Source: PALSA-612 sp963711315
Lineage (GTDB): Bacteria; Actinomycetota; Thermoleophilia; Gaiellales; Gaiellaceae
DNA: 64,000 nt
NCBI GenBank assembly: GCA_963711315.1
Contig: CAVQDQ010000004.1
Span: 558,001-622,000 of the forward strand
Direction of reading: 5' to 3'
Every line of letters starts with the position of its first letter. Within the stretch, counting starts at the first letter, position 1. The position numbers were made by a program, and so were the translations under genes. The notes under the pieces are model-generated. The model had not been told where the DNA came from, did no database searches, and saw only the letters and a program-made list of their open reading frames with translations. Below, piece by piece: positions 1-8,039 of this stretch.

Positions 1-792
1 CACGCGCGCCTTGCGCTCCTCCTTCGCCTTGCACCAGATGAACTCTTCGATGTCCGGGTGGTCGACGTCGAGCACGACCATCTTCGCCGCGCGCCGCGTC
101 TTGCCGCCCGACTTGATCGTGCCGGCGGACGCGTCGGCGCCGCGCATGAACGACACCGGCCCTGAGGCGTAGCCGCCCTTCGACAGCTGCTCCTTCGACG
201 AGCGCAGCCGCGAGAGGTTGACGCCCGAGCCCGAGCCGCCGCGGAAGATGACGCCCTCGCGGCGGATCCAGTCGAGGATCGACTCCATCGAGTCGTCGAT
301 GGAGAGGATGAAGCAGGCAGAGCACTGCGGCTTCTCCTCGAAGCCGACGTTGAACCAGACCGGGGAGTTGAACGACGCGAGCTGGTTGACGAGGATCGTC
401 TTCAGCTCGGCCTCGAACGTTTCTGCCTCTTCCTCGTCCGCGAAGTACTCCCCGGCGCGGCCCCAGCCGCCGATCGTGGAGACGACGCGGCCGATCATCT
501 GGCGCACGCTCCACTCGCGCTCGGGGGAGCCAAGGCGGCCGCGGAAGTACTTCTGGGCGACGATGTTCGTGGCCGTCTGCGACCAGAACTTCGGGAACTC
601 GACGCCCTTCTGCTCGAAGGCCGGCTTGTCCTTGCCGGGGATGAACGCGTCGCGCATCTCCCATTCGATCTCCTCGAACGGGTCGCGGCCGGGGATCGTG
701 AAGTAGCGGCGAACGCCGGTGTGTCGCTCGGCGTCGAGCACCGAATTCTCGAGCTGGGTGTCGGTGATCTCGTCTGTCTTCACGGTCGCCAT
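1..792 (-). CDS. nrdJ: Vitamin B12-dependent (class II) ribonucleotide reductase, N-terminal part
   Basis: Reduces ribonucleotides to deoxyribonucleotides for DNA synthesis using adenosylcobalamin, so it works with or without oxygen. The 264 visible codons begin MATVKTDEITDT. They contain the NrdJ N-terminal region with a substrate-binding stretch (ASFNSPVWFNVGF), the active-site cysteine segment (PQCSACFILSIDDSMDSI) and the glycine-rich loop (FRGGSGSGVNLSRLRSSKEQ). The reading frame is still open at base 1, so the catalytic C-terminus lies outside the window. The ATG at 792 is preceded by a GGGAGG ribosome site at good spacing. Family assignment rests on these motifs and is firm; the cofactor class is inferred from overall resemblance. 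Confidence 0.93.
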   Translation of the reverse strand, partial: MATVKTDEITDTQLENSVLDAERHTGVRRYFTIPGRDPFEEIEWEMRDAFIPGKDKPAFEQKGVEFPKFWSQTATNIVAQKYFRGRLGSPEREWSVRQMIGRVVSTIGGWGRAGEYFADEEEAETFEAELKTILVNQLASFNSPVWFNVGFEEKPQCSACFILSIDDSMESILDWIRREGVIFRGGSGSGVNLSRLRSSKEQLSKGGYASGPVSFMRGADASAGTIKSGGKTRRAAKMVVLDVDHPDIEEFIWCKAKEERKARV

Positions 793-905
793 ATTGTGCC
801 TCCCGGGCATCGAGTGAGTCCTTATGTCTTCCCACGCGGCCGCGGAGGTCGCGAGCCGAGGGGACCGGCTAGCGTAGAGCCGGGGTCGGACGGAAAAGCG
901 GTGGC

Positions 906-1505
906 CTAGGCGTCAGTCCGAGGACCGGCCGTCGCGCGGCGCGTCTGCACCCGCCGGGCCACGAAGCCGGCGGCTCCCAGCGTCAGCAGCAGGATGGAGA
1001 GCCCGGCCAGCACGAGTAGCGGCACAGGCACCGAATCCGCGTTCCCCGGGCCGATGGAATCGAGCGCTTGGCCGACTGCCCCGCCGCCCGGGTCACGGCC
1101 GTCAGATGCGAGCGCTGCACCCTCTCGCTCCGCCGTCGGGCCGCCGTGGAACGTGCTGTCGCATCGGATGGCGGGACTCGTCTCGCCCTTCACACCGCCC
1201 GATGTGGGAGGGCTCGTGGAGCTACCGCCCGAGCTTCCTCCGTTCGACCCCTGGGCCGCGATCGCCGCCTGGAGCGCCCGGTTGATGTCGTCGCCGAGCG
1301 TCGAGTACTGGGCCACGTCCTCGGGCATGTGCTCGAGAGCCGCCCGGTAGCACTGCACGGGATAGACGTTGTCGATCCGGCCGTCGTACCAGTCGTCGAT
1401 GAGGGTCTTCCAGCACGGCTCTTTGGCGGCGGCAGTGCCCGTTAGGAGCAAGGCTCCCGCGGCGGCCACGAGCACGAGGAGCACTGTCTGGAGGGCTCTT
1501 TTCAC
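906..1505 (-). CDS. Secreted, C-terminally membrane-anchored protein of unknown function
   Basis: Not a recognised family. From the GTG at 1505 the product is about 199 residues: a signal-peptide-like start (VKRALQTVLLVLVAAAGALLL, ending in an AAAKE cleavage-like site), a folded region with cysteines (EPCWKTLIDDWYDGR and VYPVQCYRAALEHMP), a Gly/Ser/Thr/Pro-rich linker, and a C-terminal hydrophobic helix (VPLLVLAGLSILLLTLGAAGF) followed by Arg-rich residues. This is the layout of an extracellular protein tethered by one helix. An upstream in-frame start near 1610 would add 35 residues without signal character, so I prefer 1505. It is divergent from the membrane protein at 1690. Confidence 0.7.
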   Translation of the reverse strand: MKRALQTVLLVLVAAAGALLLTGTAAAKEPCWKTLIDDWYDGRIDNVYPVQCYRAALEHMPEDVAQYSTLGDDINRALQAAIAAQGSNGGSSGGSSTSPPTSGGVKGETSPAIRCDSTFHGGPTAEREGAALASDGRDPGGGAVGQALDSIGPGNADSVPVPLLVLAGLSILLLTLGAAGFVARRVQTRRATAGPRTDA

Positions 1506-1689
1506 GAGGCTTGGCGTCGGAGTGGGATCGGGTTTCGTCCGTACGTCGGGGCTGAGTCTACGCAAATGCCTGCCGATGGCTCGGCAGGTACTGCTGCCAG
1601 TCTCGACCATGGCCGTGACGGCGTGGTTTCCGCGCGGTTAGGTGTGTGTAAAGAGTAAGTCCGGGAAGGGCCTGTGCTAGCTTCGATCG

Positions 1690-3615
1690 ATGCGAGCGGC
1701 CGCAGGGCTTTCGGTCCTCGGCGTCGCGGGCGCACTGCTGGCGGTGGCCCTCTTCTTCGGTCACGGCTCGAGTGACGGGCGCCTGTTCTGGATCGGGATC
1801 GTTGCCTCGCTGACGGCACTGGTTCTGGTATTCGCGACGCTGCTCGGGTTTCTTCCCCGTCCGGCGCCGACGAAACATGGCTGGTGGGCGCTCGGGTTGT
1901 TCGCGGCGTTCGTCCTCTGGAACGGATTGACAATCGTCTGGTCGATTGCTCCTGACCGGTCCTGGGCGTACCTGAACCGCGGGCTGGCATATCTCGCGCT
2001 CGCCGTGCTCGGGCTGTATGCGGGCACGCTCGTGCGACGGAGACCCGTGGTGACGACCGCCGGACTGGTTGCGGTGCTGTTGCTCGGCGTGCTGGGCTGG
2101 GCGTTGCTCGGCAAGGTCTTCCCGGGCCTCTTCCCCGACGGGGCGCGGGTGGCTCGGCTGCGGAACCCGATCGGCTACTGGAACGCGCTAGCGCTCATCG
2201 CCGCTCTGGCGATGCCGCTCGGCCTGTGGCTGGCCGCCGGCCGTCGGCACGAGCGCCTCGTGCGTGCAGGCGGCGTCGTTCTCCTCTACGTAGCGACCAT
2301 CGCCCTCGTGCTCACGTACTCGCGCGCGGGCATCGTCGTCGCGGCCGCCGGCGTCCTGCTCTGGCTCTGGCTCTGCCGCGACCGCTTCGAGGGGCTGCTG
2401 ATGCTCCTGGCGGGTGTCGGGCCTGGGCTGGTCGTTTTCGCGTGGGCCTCGACAGAGCCGGGCATCGTCGATCACCTCCAGACATCGGCAACGCGCGAGC
2501 GGGCCGGCGCGTGGTTCGCGCTCGCCCTCGTCGCCGGCGTGGCCGCCGCACTCGGGCTCTCGCACTACGGCGCACGGCTGGGCGAGCGCTTGCCCGACGA
2601 GGAGCGCCACCGCTGGGCGACGAGGCTCGGAGCCGGATTGGCCGGGCTGGCCGCCATAGCCGTCATCGCAGCCACCGTCGCCGTTGGCGGCCCTGACGAG
2701 TGGTTCGACGAGTTTCGTGGGGGAGATGTCGCCCAGAGCTCGGGACGGCTCGCCGAGCTGAGCTCGAACAACCGCTGGACCTGGTGGCAGGAGTCGTGGG
2801 AGCTGTTCCGCGACGAGCCGGCGGGGGGCCACGGCGCGCACACGTTCGAGATCGCGCGGCGACCGCTGCGCGTCGGCTCGGTCGTCACTGAGGAGCCGCA
2901 CAACATCGGTGTCCAGTCGCTGGCCGAGCTGGGAATCGTCGGCCTGCTGCTCGGGCTCGCTGCCGCAGGCTTGGGATTGCTCGCCTGCCGGCAAGCATTG
3001 AGGCGATTGGAGGGCGACGAGAAGGCGGCGGCTACGGCGCTCACGGTGCTGCTCCCCGTCTACCTGCTGCACGCGCTGGCGGACATCGACTGGGACTTCG
3101 TGGCTGCATCGGCCCCCGTGTTCGTGGCCGTCGGCGTCCTGTTGTCCGCCGGTCGCCCGCCGGCCGAGCCGCGGAGCCGTCCCGCGCTGGCGCTGGTCAC
3201 CGGTGTCGTCGCACTGGGCGTCCTCTACTCGATCACGGCGCCGTGGCTTGCGCAGCGGAGAGTGGAGGATGCGTATTCGGCCATCGCCAGGGCCGACGCC
3301 GGCGACGCCTTGTCTGCCGCGCGCCAGGCTCGGGACCTGAACCCGTTGTCGGTCGAGCCACTATGGGCGTGGGCGCTCGCGGAGGCGACGGCGAGGAACC
3401 CGGGCGGGACGATCCAGCGGTATCTCGACGCTACGGAGCTGCAGCCCGAGAACTCCGATACGTGGTTCGCCCTCGGCGCGTTCGAGTTCGAGCTTCGCCG
3501 TTTCCGCGACGCGTACGTCCATCTCGACCGCGCCTACGCCCTGGACCCGTACGGGCCGGCAGGGCTGCCGGGCGGCCTGCTCGACCAGGCCCGCGCAAAG
3601 GTGGAAGGGCGCTAG
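1690..3615 (+). CDS. O-antigen ligase (Wzy/WaaL-like) membrane protein with C-terminal TPR repeats
   Basis: A 641-residue polytopic membrane protein. Roughly ten hydrophobic helices occupy residues 1-450. The large periplasmic loop carries the O-antigen ligase/polymerase signature: NRWTWWQESWELF, then the GGHGAHTFE segment and EEPHNIGVQSLAELGIVG (around residues 360-420). The C-terminal 120 residues are soluble and TPR-like (AARQARDLNPLSVEPLWAWALAEA, TELQPENSDTWFALGAFEFEL). Proteins of this class join or polymerise undecaprenyl-linked glycans at the outer face of the membrane; the glycan here is unknown. The nearby epimerase and LytR_C protein fit a cell-surface polysaccharide theme. The ATG at 1690 is the first in frame. 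Confidence 0.85.
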   Translation: MRAAAGLSVLGVAGALLAVALFFGHGSSDGRLFWIGIVASLTALVLVFATLLGFLPRPAPTKHGWWALGLFAAFVLWNGLTIVWSIAPDRSWAYLNRGLAYLALAVLGLYAGTLVRRRPVVTTAGLVAVLLLGVLGWALLGKVFPGLFPDGARVARLRNPIGYWNALALIAALAMPLGLWLAAGRRHERLVRAGGVVLLYVATIALVLTYSRAGIVVAAAGVLLWLWLCRDRFEGLLMLLAGVGPGLVVFAWASTEPGIVDHLQTSATRERAGAWFALALVAGVAAALGLSHYGARLGERLPDEERHRWATRLGAGLAGLAAIAVIAATVAVGGPDEWFDEFRGGDVAQSSGRLAELSSNNRWTWWQESWELFRDEPAGGHGAHTFEIARRPLRVGSVVTEEPHNIGVQSLAELGIVGLLLGLAAAGLGLLACRQALRRLEGDEKAAATALTVLLPVYLLHALADIDWDFVAASAPVFVAVGVLLSAGRPPAEPRSRPALALVTGVVALGVLYSITAPWLAQRRVEDAYSAIARADAGDALSAARQARDLNPLSVEPLWAWALAEATARNPGGTIQRYLDATELQPENSDTWFALGAFEFELRRFRDAYVHLDRAYALDPYGPAGLPGGLLDQARAKVEGR

Positions 3616-4163
3616 CTATCCCGCGCCGAGCACTACTGCAACGTGCGCGCCCATGAGGTCCTTCAGGCGTAGCCCGTCGAGCGGTGTCACGACGTTCACG
3701 TTCAGGTCGCGGGCGAAGCGGGCCGCCTCGGGCGCGTAGCCCGGCCGGTACATGACGACGCTTCGCCGATAGTCGCTCCGCGGCGCATTGCCGACCTCAG
3801 CGACCACGTAGCCCTTGCGGCGCACCAGCTGGCCCGCGGACGCGGCGGCGCCTGCGATCCCGTTCCCGTTGAGCACGAGCACGGAGGTCTCCGAGCGCGC
3901 GAGCTTCGGAGCAGCCGGCTCGACCGGCTGCCTGGATTGCTGCTCGGCGGCCGCGGGCTTCTGCTCCTTCGCCGCCGGTGCCGTGCCCCGCTCGGCTGCG
4001 CGCCCTGCGCCCAGTCGAGCAGCGGCTGGCCGAAGAGCGCGACGCCAAAGCCGATGAGGATGAGGAGCTCCACGGCCGCGACGAGCGAGGCGACGATGGT
4101 CGCCGTGCGCCAGGGTCGGACCAGCGCGTCACTTGTCGAGACAGAAGACTCCACGGCGCTCAC
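3616..4163 (-). CDS. LytR C-terminal-domain (LytR_C) membrane protein, split by a frameshift
   Basis: The N-terminal half, from the GTG at 4163, has a short cytoplasmic tail and one transmembrane helix (ATIVASLVAAVELLILIGFG). The C-terminal half is a LytR_C-type domain containing VLVLNGNGIAGAAASAGQL, the Asn/Gly-rich start typical of the family. The two halves lie in different frames. A single missing base near 4000 joins them through an Ala/Glu/Lys/Pro linker (ERGTAPAAKEQKPAAAEQQ). LytR_C domains are extracytoplasmic and often accompany cell-wall glycopolymer ligases, but their molecular role is unsettled. The gene sits 30 bp downstream of the epimerase on the same strand, so the two are likely cotranscribed. 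Confidence 0.7.
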
Positions 4164-4193
4164 GCACTTCGCCGTGGCCTCGCACGTCTCCTG

Positions 4194-5099
4194 CTACGCG
4201 CGGACCGACTCCCAGGTCGACCGAAGACCGTCCTCCAGCGGCGTCTCCGCTCGCCAGCCGAGCTCCCGCTCGGCGGCCGACGGATCGAGCACGCTGCGGA
4301 CGACCTCACCGGGGCGCGGCTCGGCGAACGTCGGCTCGCCCTCGGTGCCGGTCGCGCGGCGGCACAGTGCGTGGAGGTCGACGATCCTCGTGTCGACGCC
4401 GGTGCCGATGTTGTAGACGCCGGGCTTCGCGCCGGCGGCGGCGAGCAGAGCACGCGCGACGTCGCCGACATGTACGAAGTCACGCGACTGGAGGCCGTCG
4501 CCGTACACGAGCGTCTCCTCACCTGCTCCCATCCGGTTCAGGAAGATGGCGATGACGCCGCCCTCCAGCGTCGGCAGCTGGCGCGGCCCGTAGACGTTGG
4601 CGAGCCTCAGCGCGACGTGCCCTGAGCCGTGCAGGCGGTTCCATGTCGCCAGGTACTCCTCGCCGGCGAGCTTCGACGTGCCGTAGGGCGAGAGTGGCTG
4701 CCGCGGGTCATCCTCGCGGGCGGGACGCTCGCACTCGCCGTAGATCGCGCCGCCCGTCGACGTGAAGACGACCTGGGCACCTGCTTCGCCTGCCGCTTCG
4801 AGCACGCGCAGCAGTCCGATGACGTTCACCTCGGCGTCGAAGGTCGGTCGCTCCACGGAGGTGACGACATCGGCCTGTGCCGCGAGATGGAAGACCGTCG
4901 AAGCCTCCACCTCGAACGGCTCGCGAATGTCGTGCTCGACGAGGTGGGCCGCCGGGTTGACGTTCTCCCGCCGACCGGTCGACAGGTTGTCGATGACCGT
5001 CACCTCGTCCCCGCGCGCCACGAGCGCGTCGACGACATGCGAGCCGACGAAGCCCGCTCCTCCGGTGACGACCGCCCGCACGCGTCGTATCGTAGGCAC
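4194..5099 (-). CDS. NAD-dependent sugar epimerase (extended SDR, UDP-glucose 4-epimerase type)
   Basis: An extended short-chain dehydrogenase of 301 residues. It has the Rossmann motif VVTGGAGFVGSHVVDAL near the N-terminus, the acid after strand 2 (VIDNLSTGRREN), the STGGAIYG serine segment and the catalytic YGTSK (YxxxK). It probably interconverts nucleotide sugars such as UDP-glucose/UDP-galactose; substrate specificity cannot be read from sequence. GTG at 5099 or the GTG a few codons later (VRAVVTGG) could be the start. It is divergent from tmk with only 5 bp between the start codons, so the promoters must overlap the coding ends. Confidence 0.87.
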   Translation of the reverse strand: MPTIRRVRAVVTGGAGFVGSHVVDALVARGDEVTVIDNLSTGRRENVNPAAHLVEHDIREPFEVEASTVFHLAAQADVVTSVERPTFDAEVNVIGLLRVLEAAGEAGAQVVFTSTGGAIYGECERPAREDDPRQPLSPYGTSKLAGEEYLATWNRLHGSGHVALRLANVYGPRQLPTLEGGVIAIFLNRMGAGEETLVYGDGLQSRDFVHVGDVARALLAAAGAKPGVYNIGTGVDTRIVDLHALCRRATGTEGEPTFAEPRPGEVVRSVLDPSAAERELGWRAETPLEDGLRSTWESVRA

Positions 5100-5104
5100 T
5101 GCTC

Positions 5105-5692
5105 ATGTTCGTGACCTTCGAGGGTGTAGACGGCTCGGGGAAGTCGACTCAGGCGCGGCTGCTCGTTGAGCACCTGGCAGGTCTCGGCCGCGAGGTCGAG
5201 GCGACGCGGGAGCCGGGGGGAACGCCGCTCGGCGAGAAGATTCGCGGGCTGCTGCTCGACGGCGAGGAACCTGCCCCGTGGACGGAGGCGGCGCTGTTCG
5301 CGGCCGCGCGAGCGGAGCTCGCGGAGCGCGTGATCCGCCCGGCGCTGGCGGCCGGCGCGGACGTCGTCTGCGACCGCTTTCTCGACTCCTCGCTCGCCTA
5401 CCAGGGCGTCGCGCGAGGGCTCGGCATCGACCGCGTGCTGGAGCTGAACGTGGGGGTGGCCGACCTCACGCCGGACCGCACATTCGTCCTGCTGCTCGAC
5501 TCGGAGCTGGCCGCGGCGCGCGCCGGGTCGTCCCCGGACCGGATCGAGCGGGAGGACGGCACCTTCCGCGCGGCCGTCGCCGACGGCTACCGCCAGCTGG
5601 CCGAGCGCTTTCCCGAGCGCATCGTCGTGCTGGACGGCTCGGCGCCCATCGACGAGCTCGCCGCGCGCATCCGCGAGGCACTCGGTGTTTGA
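5105..5692 (+). CDS. tmk: Thymidylate kinase
   Basis: Phosphorylates dTMP to dTDP, the last specific step of dTTP synthesis. The 195-residue product has the P-loop FEGVDGSGKST at residue 5, the TREPGGTPLGE nucleotide-binding segment, the VCDRFLDSSLAYQG DR[FHY] motif and a lid region ending in an expected Glu-Arg stretch. Length is normal for the family. Its last 8 bases overlap the start of holB, the common bacterial tmk-holB arrangement. Confidence 0.95.
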   Translation: MFVTFEGVDGSGKSTQARLLVEHLAGLGREVEATREPGGTPLGEKIRGLLLDGEEPAPWTEAALFAAARAELAERVIRPALAAGADVVCDRFLDSSLAYQGVARGLGIDRVLELNVGVADLTPDRTFVLLLDSELAAARAGSSPDRIEREDGTFRAAVADGYRQLAERFPERIVVLDGSAPIDELAARIREALGV

Positions 5693-6756
5693 GGAGATCA
5701 TCGAGCAGCAGGCTGCGAAGAGCCTGCTCCAGGCAGCCGTCGAGGAAGGCCCGGTGCACGCCTATCTCTTCCACGGCCCGCCCGGCGTTGGCAAGCAGAA
5801 GACGGCGCTCGCGTTCGCAGCCCACCTGCTCGGCGACCGCGGGCGGGTCGAGCGCCGGGCGCACCCCGACCTCTACGTGCTCGAGCCGCTCGGCGACCAG
5901 ATCCGCATCGACGAGGTGCGCCGGCTGCGCCGCGACCTCCACATGCGGCCGTTCGAAGCCGATCGCCGCGTCTACCTCCTCGTCTCCGCGCATCTCTTGA
6001 ACGAGGAAGCGGCGGACGCGCTGCTCAAGGATCTCGAGGAGCCGCCGCCGTACGCGGTGATGATCTTGCTCGCCGACGAGCTCGGGCCGCTGCCGGAGAC
6101 GATTCGCTCGCGCTGCCAGGTCGTGCCCTTCAGCCGCCTGTCGGAGAAGGCGGTGCACACGGTGCTGGCGGCGCAGGCGCCCGGGCTGCCCTCGGATCGC
6201 ATCACCGCGCTCGCCCGGGTGGCCGGCGGCCGCCTCGACCGCGCCGAGCGGCTGCTCGACGAGGATGCCGCCGCACGAAGGGAGGAGCTGCTCGCGCTGG
6301 CGCGGGGCGTCTACGCCGACCCGTCGTTCGAGCCGTCGTCGGCGGCCGCGTCCGTCGTGCGCATGGCGGGGACGGTCGCGGGAGAGGCACGTGCCGAGGC
6401 CGAGCAAGAGGTGGAGTGGCTCGACCTGCCCGACCGCGAGCGCGACCAGTGGCTGCGGCGGGCCGAGTTCGGCGCCAACCGAGAGAGCGTGTTGGAGGCG
6501 CTGGAGGAGCTGACGGCGTGGTACCGCGATCTCGTTGCGGTGGCCGTCGGCGCCGAGGCGGTTGTCACGCACTACGACCACCTCGACGCGCTGCGCGCCG
6601 ACGGAACCGCCGAACGCCTCCCAGGGCGCCACGCGTGCGGCGGAGATCGTGCGGGAGTCGTGGCGCTGGTTCGAGGAGCTCAACCTCCAGCCGCAGCTGG
6701 CGCTCGAGGCGCTCTTCCTGCGCCTGCGCCGCGAGCTGGCGCCCGCACTTGTTTGA
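5685..6756 (+). CDS. holB: DNA polymerase III delta' subunit, split near the 3' end
   Basis: Clamp-loader subunit of the replicative polymerase. The AAA+ fold is clear: HAYLFHGPPGVGKQKTALAF (Walker A), NEEAADALLKDLEEPP (Walker B/sensor region) and the SRC motif (IRSRCQVVPF). The zinc-binding cysteines of the E. coli protein are absent, replaced around DRGRVERRAHPDLY. The frame is lost near 6610-6625 by an extra base; the true C-terminus continues in the +1 frame as RAAEIVRESWRWFEELNLQP and ends at 6756. If read straight through, the protein would gain an unrelated arginine-rich tail to 6941, which I reject. Confidence 0.88.
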
Positions 6757-6921
6757 ATCACCGTCCTAACGGGAACAGGGATCGAGCCGTTCGACGTCGA
6801 AACCAATCCCGGTCTTTACATCAGCCGCGACTGTTGCCATCATGGCAGGCGGTCGATGCGCACGTTGGCGTCGTTGCGGCACCACGTTCGGAGTTTGTGT
6901 CAGTCGATCAAGGAGGTTCAG

Positions 6922-7599
6922 ATGAGGGAAGGTCGATCTAGAAGAGTGCGTGTGTACGCCTTGTTGGCGGCGGGCGCGCTCGCCGTGTTTGCACTAACTG
7001 CATCATCTGCAACTGCCGTCACGCCGCCGAAGGCGCCGTCGGTGCTCGTCTCGGTGAGTCCAGGGCCCGGTACCGGGCCGCCACCGGGCATTCTGGGCGG
7101 TTTCTTCATGACTCCCTTCCCGCTCGATGCCCAGGGGAGCCCGGTTACCAGCGTCCCCAGCCCGCTCGGGTGCGACGTCCTGTTCGGGACGCTCGCAAGC
7201 CCGCAGTCGCTCGGTCACGTCACGGTCGGCGCCGGCTGGGCAACCTGGAGCCACGGCTACACCGGCGACGTCTACACGAACTTCACGGCTGGCGGACCAG
7301 GTTCCGTCAACGACGTCGACTACACGACGTACCTGACGATGCCTGCTGGCACGAAGGCGTTCTACCTCTACGCCGAGCCGAACTCCTTCGGCCTTCACCG
7401 GATCAACGCAACAGCGGTCGGTAGCGACGGATCGTTTGCGTCGTCCGGCTACGTGCAGGTCGAGGGGTTCGGGGGAGCAAGGTTCTACGGCTTCTACGCC
7501 AACGCATTCACCACGATCACGCGCATCGTCGTCACGGCGAAGTCGGACGCGGGCGGGTTCGGCATCGGCGAGTTCGGCATATCGGGCGGCTGCGACTAG
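6922..7599 (+). CDS. Secreted protein of unknown function
   Basis: The 225-residue product starts MREGRSRRVRVYALLAAGAL, a standard signal peptide ending near SSATAVTPP. The mature part is rich in Gly, Thr, Tyr and Phe with alternating beta-strand character (VTVGAGWATWSHGYTGDVYT, AFYLYAEPNSFGLHRINAT) and ends FGIGEFGISGGCD. It resembles all-beta extracellular domains but I do not recognise a named family. The start is fixed by AAGGAGG at 6911-6916, six bases before the ATG. A strong terminator follows at 7640. Confidence 0.75.
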   Translation: MREGRSRRVRVYALLAAGALAVFALTASSATAVTPPKAPSVLVSVSPGPGTGPPPGILGGFFMTPFPLDAQGSPVTSVPSPLGCDVLFGTLASPQSLGHVTVGAGWATWSHGYTGDVYTNFTAGGPGSVNDVDYTTYLTMPAGTKAFYLYAEPNSFGLHRINATAVGSDGSFASSGYVQVEGFGGARFYGFYANAFTTITRIVVTAKSDAGGFGIGEFGISGGCD

Positions 7600-7639
7600 G
7601 CAACGATTCAAGGGAGCGCTTCGAGCTCCCGACAGCGAC

Positions 7640-7681
7640 GGGCGGTGGCCGGAGATATCTCCGGCCACCGCCCGTCTTTTT
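7640..7681 (+). terminator. Rho-independent terminator
   Basis: A perfect 34-base palindrome (7640-7673, arms of GGGCGGTGGCC... with an AT centre) is followed by GTCTTTTT. It lies 40 bp after the secreted protein and 42 bp before tRNA-Thr, so it insulates the tRNA from read-through. Confidence 0.9.
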
Positions 7682-7722
7682 GCGAGCGGGCCACCTAGCG
7701 CAAGCGCCTACAATGGCTGGGC

Positions 7723-7795
7723 GCCGACGTAGCTCAGCTGGTAGAGCACTTCACTCGTAATGAAGGGGTCCGCGGTTCGAATCCGCGCGTCGGCT
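7723..7795 (+). tRNA. tRNA-Thr (anticodon CGT)
   Basis: Full cloverleaf: acceptor GCCGACG pairs with CGTCGGC and is followed by T73. The D arm is GCTC-AGCTGGTA-GAGC. The anticodon stem CTTCA/TGAAG encloses loop CTCGTAA (anticodon CGT, threonine). The T arm is GCGG-TTCGAAT-CCGC. CCA is not encoded. The gene probably served as an integration site, see the P450 and recombinase remnant downstream. Confidence 0.96.
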
Positions 7796-8039
7796 TCAGG
7801 AAAGCCCTGCACATTAAGCGCTTTTCTGCTCACCGGCTCTAGTCGTGGTGAAGCTCAGAGTGGCGCACGAGAGGGCGGATTGGCGCAGGATTAGGCGATG
7901 CACGCGGCCACGCAGCAGGCCCTCCCTCGCGGCGTGAGTGAGCTCGACGGGTCCCTCCACGAAGGCAGGTCTTGCGTGACGCAGGCCTGGTCGCATTGGT
8001 CGTTGTGGCCCTGCGACGACTCTTGTTCAATGCGTTGTT

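Noticed and set aside
2188..3072. Long minus-strand open frame within the O-antigen ligase gene
   Set aside because: Gln/Arg/Glu-rich translation typical of antisense of GC-rich coding DNA; the plus-strand membrane protein is clearly the gene.
5466..6806. 446-codon minus-strand frame opposite tmk-holB
   Set aside because: Antisense shadow; low-complexity Arg/Gly/Val composition and both plus-strand genes are well conserved.
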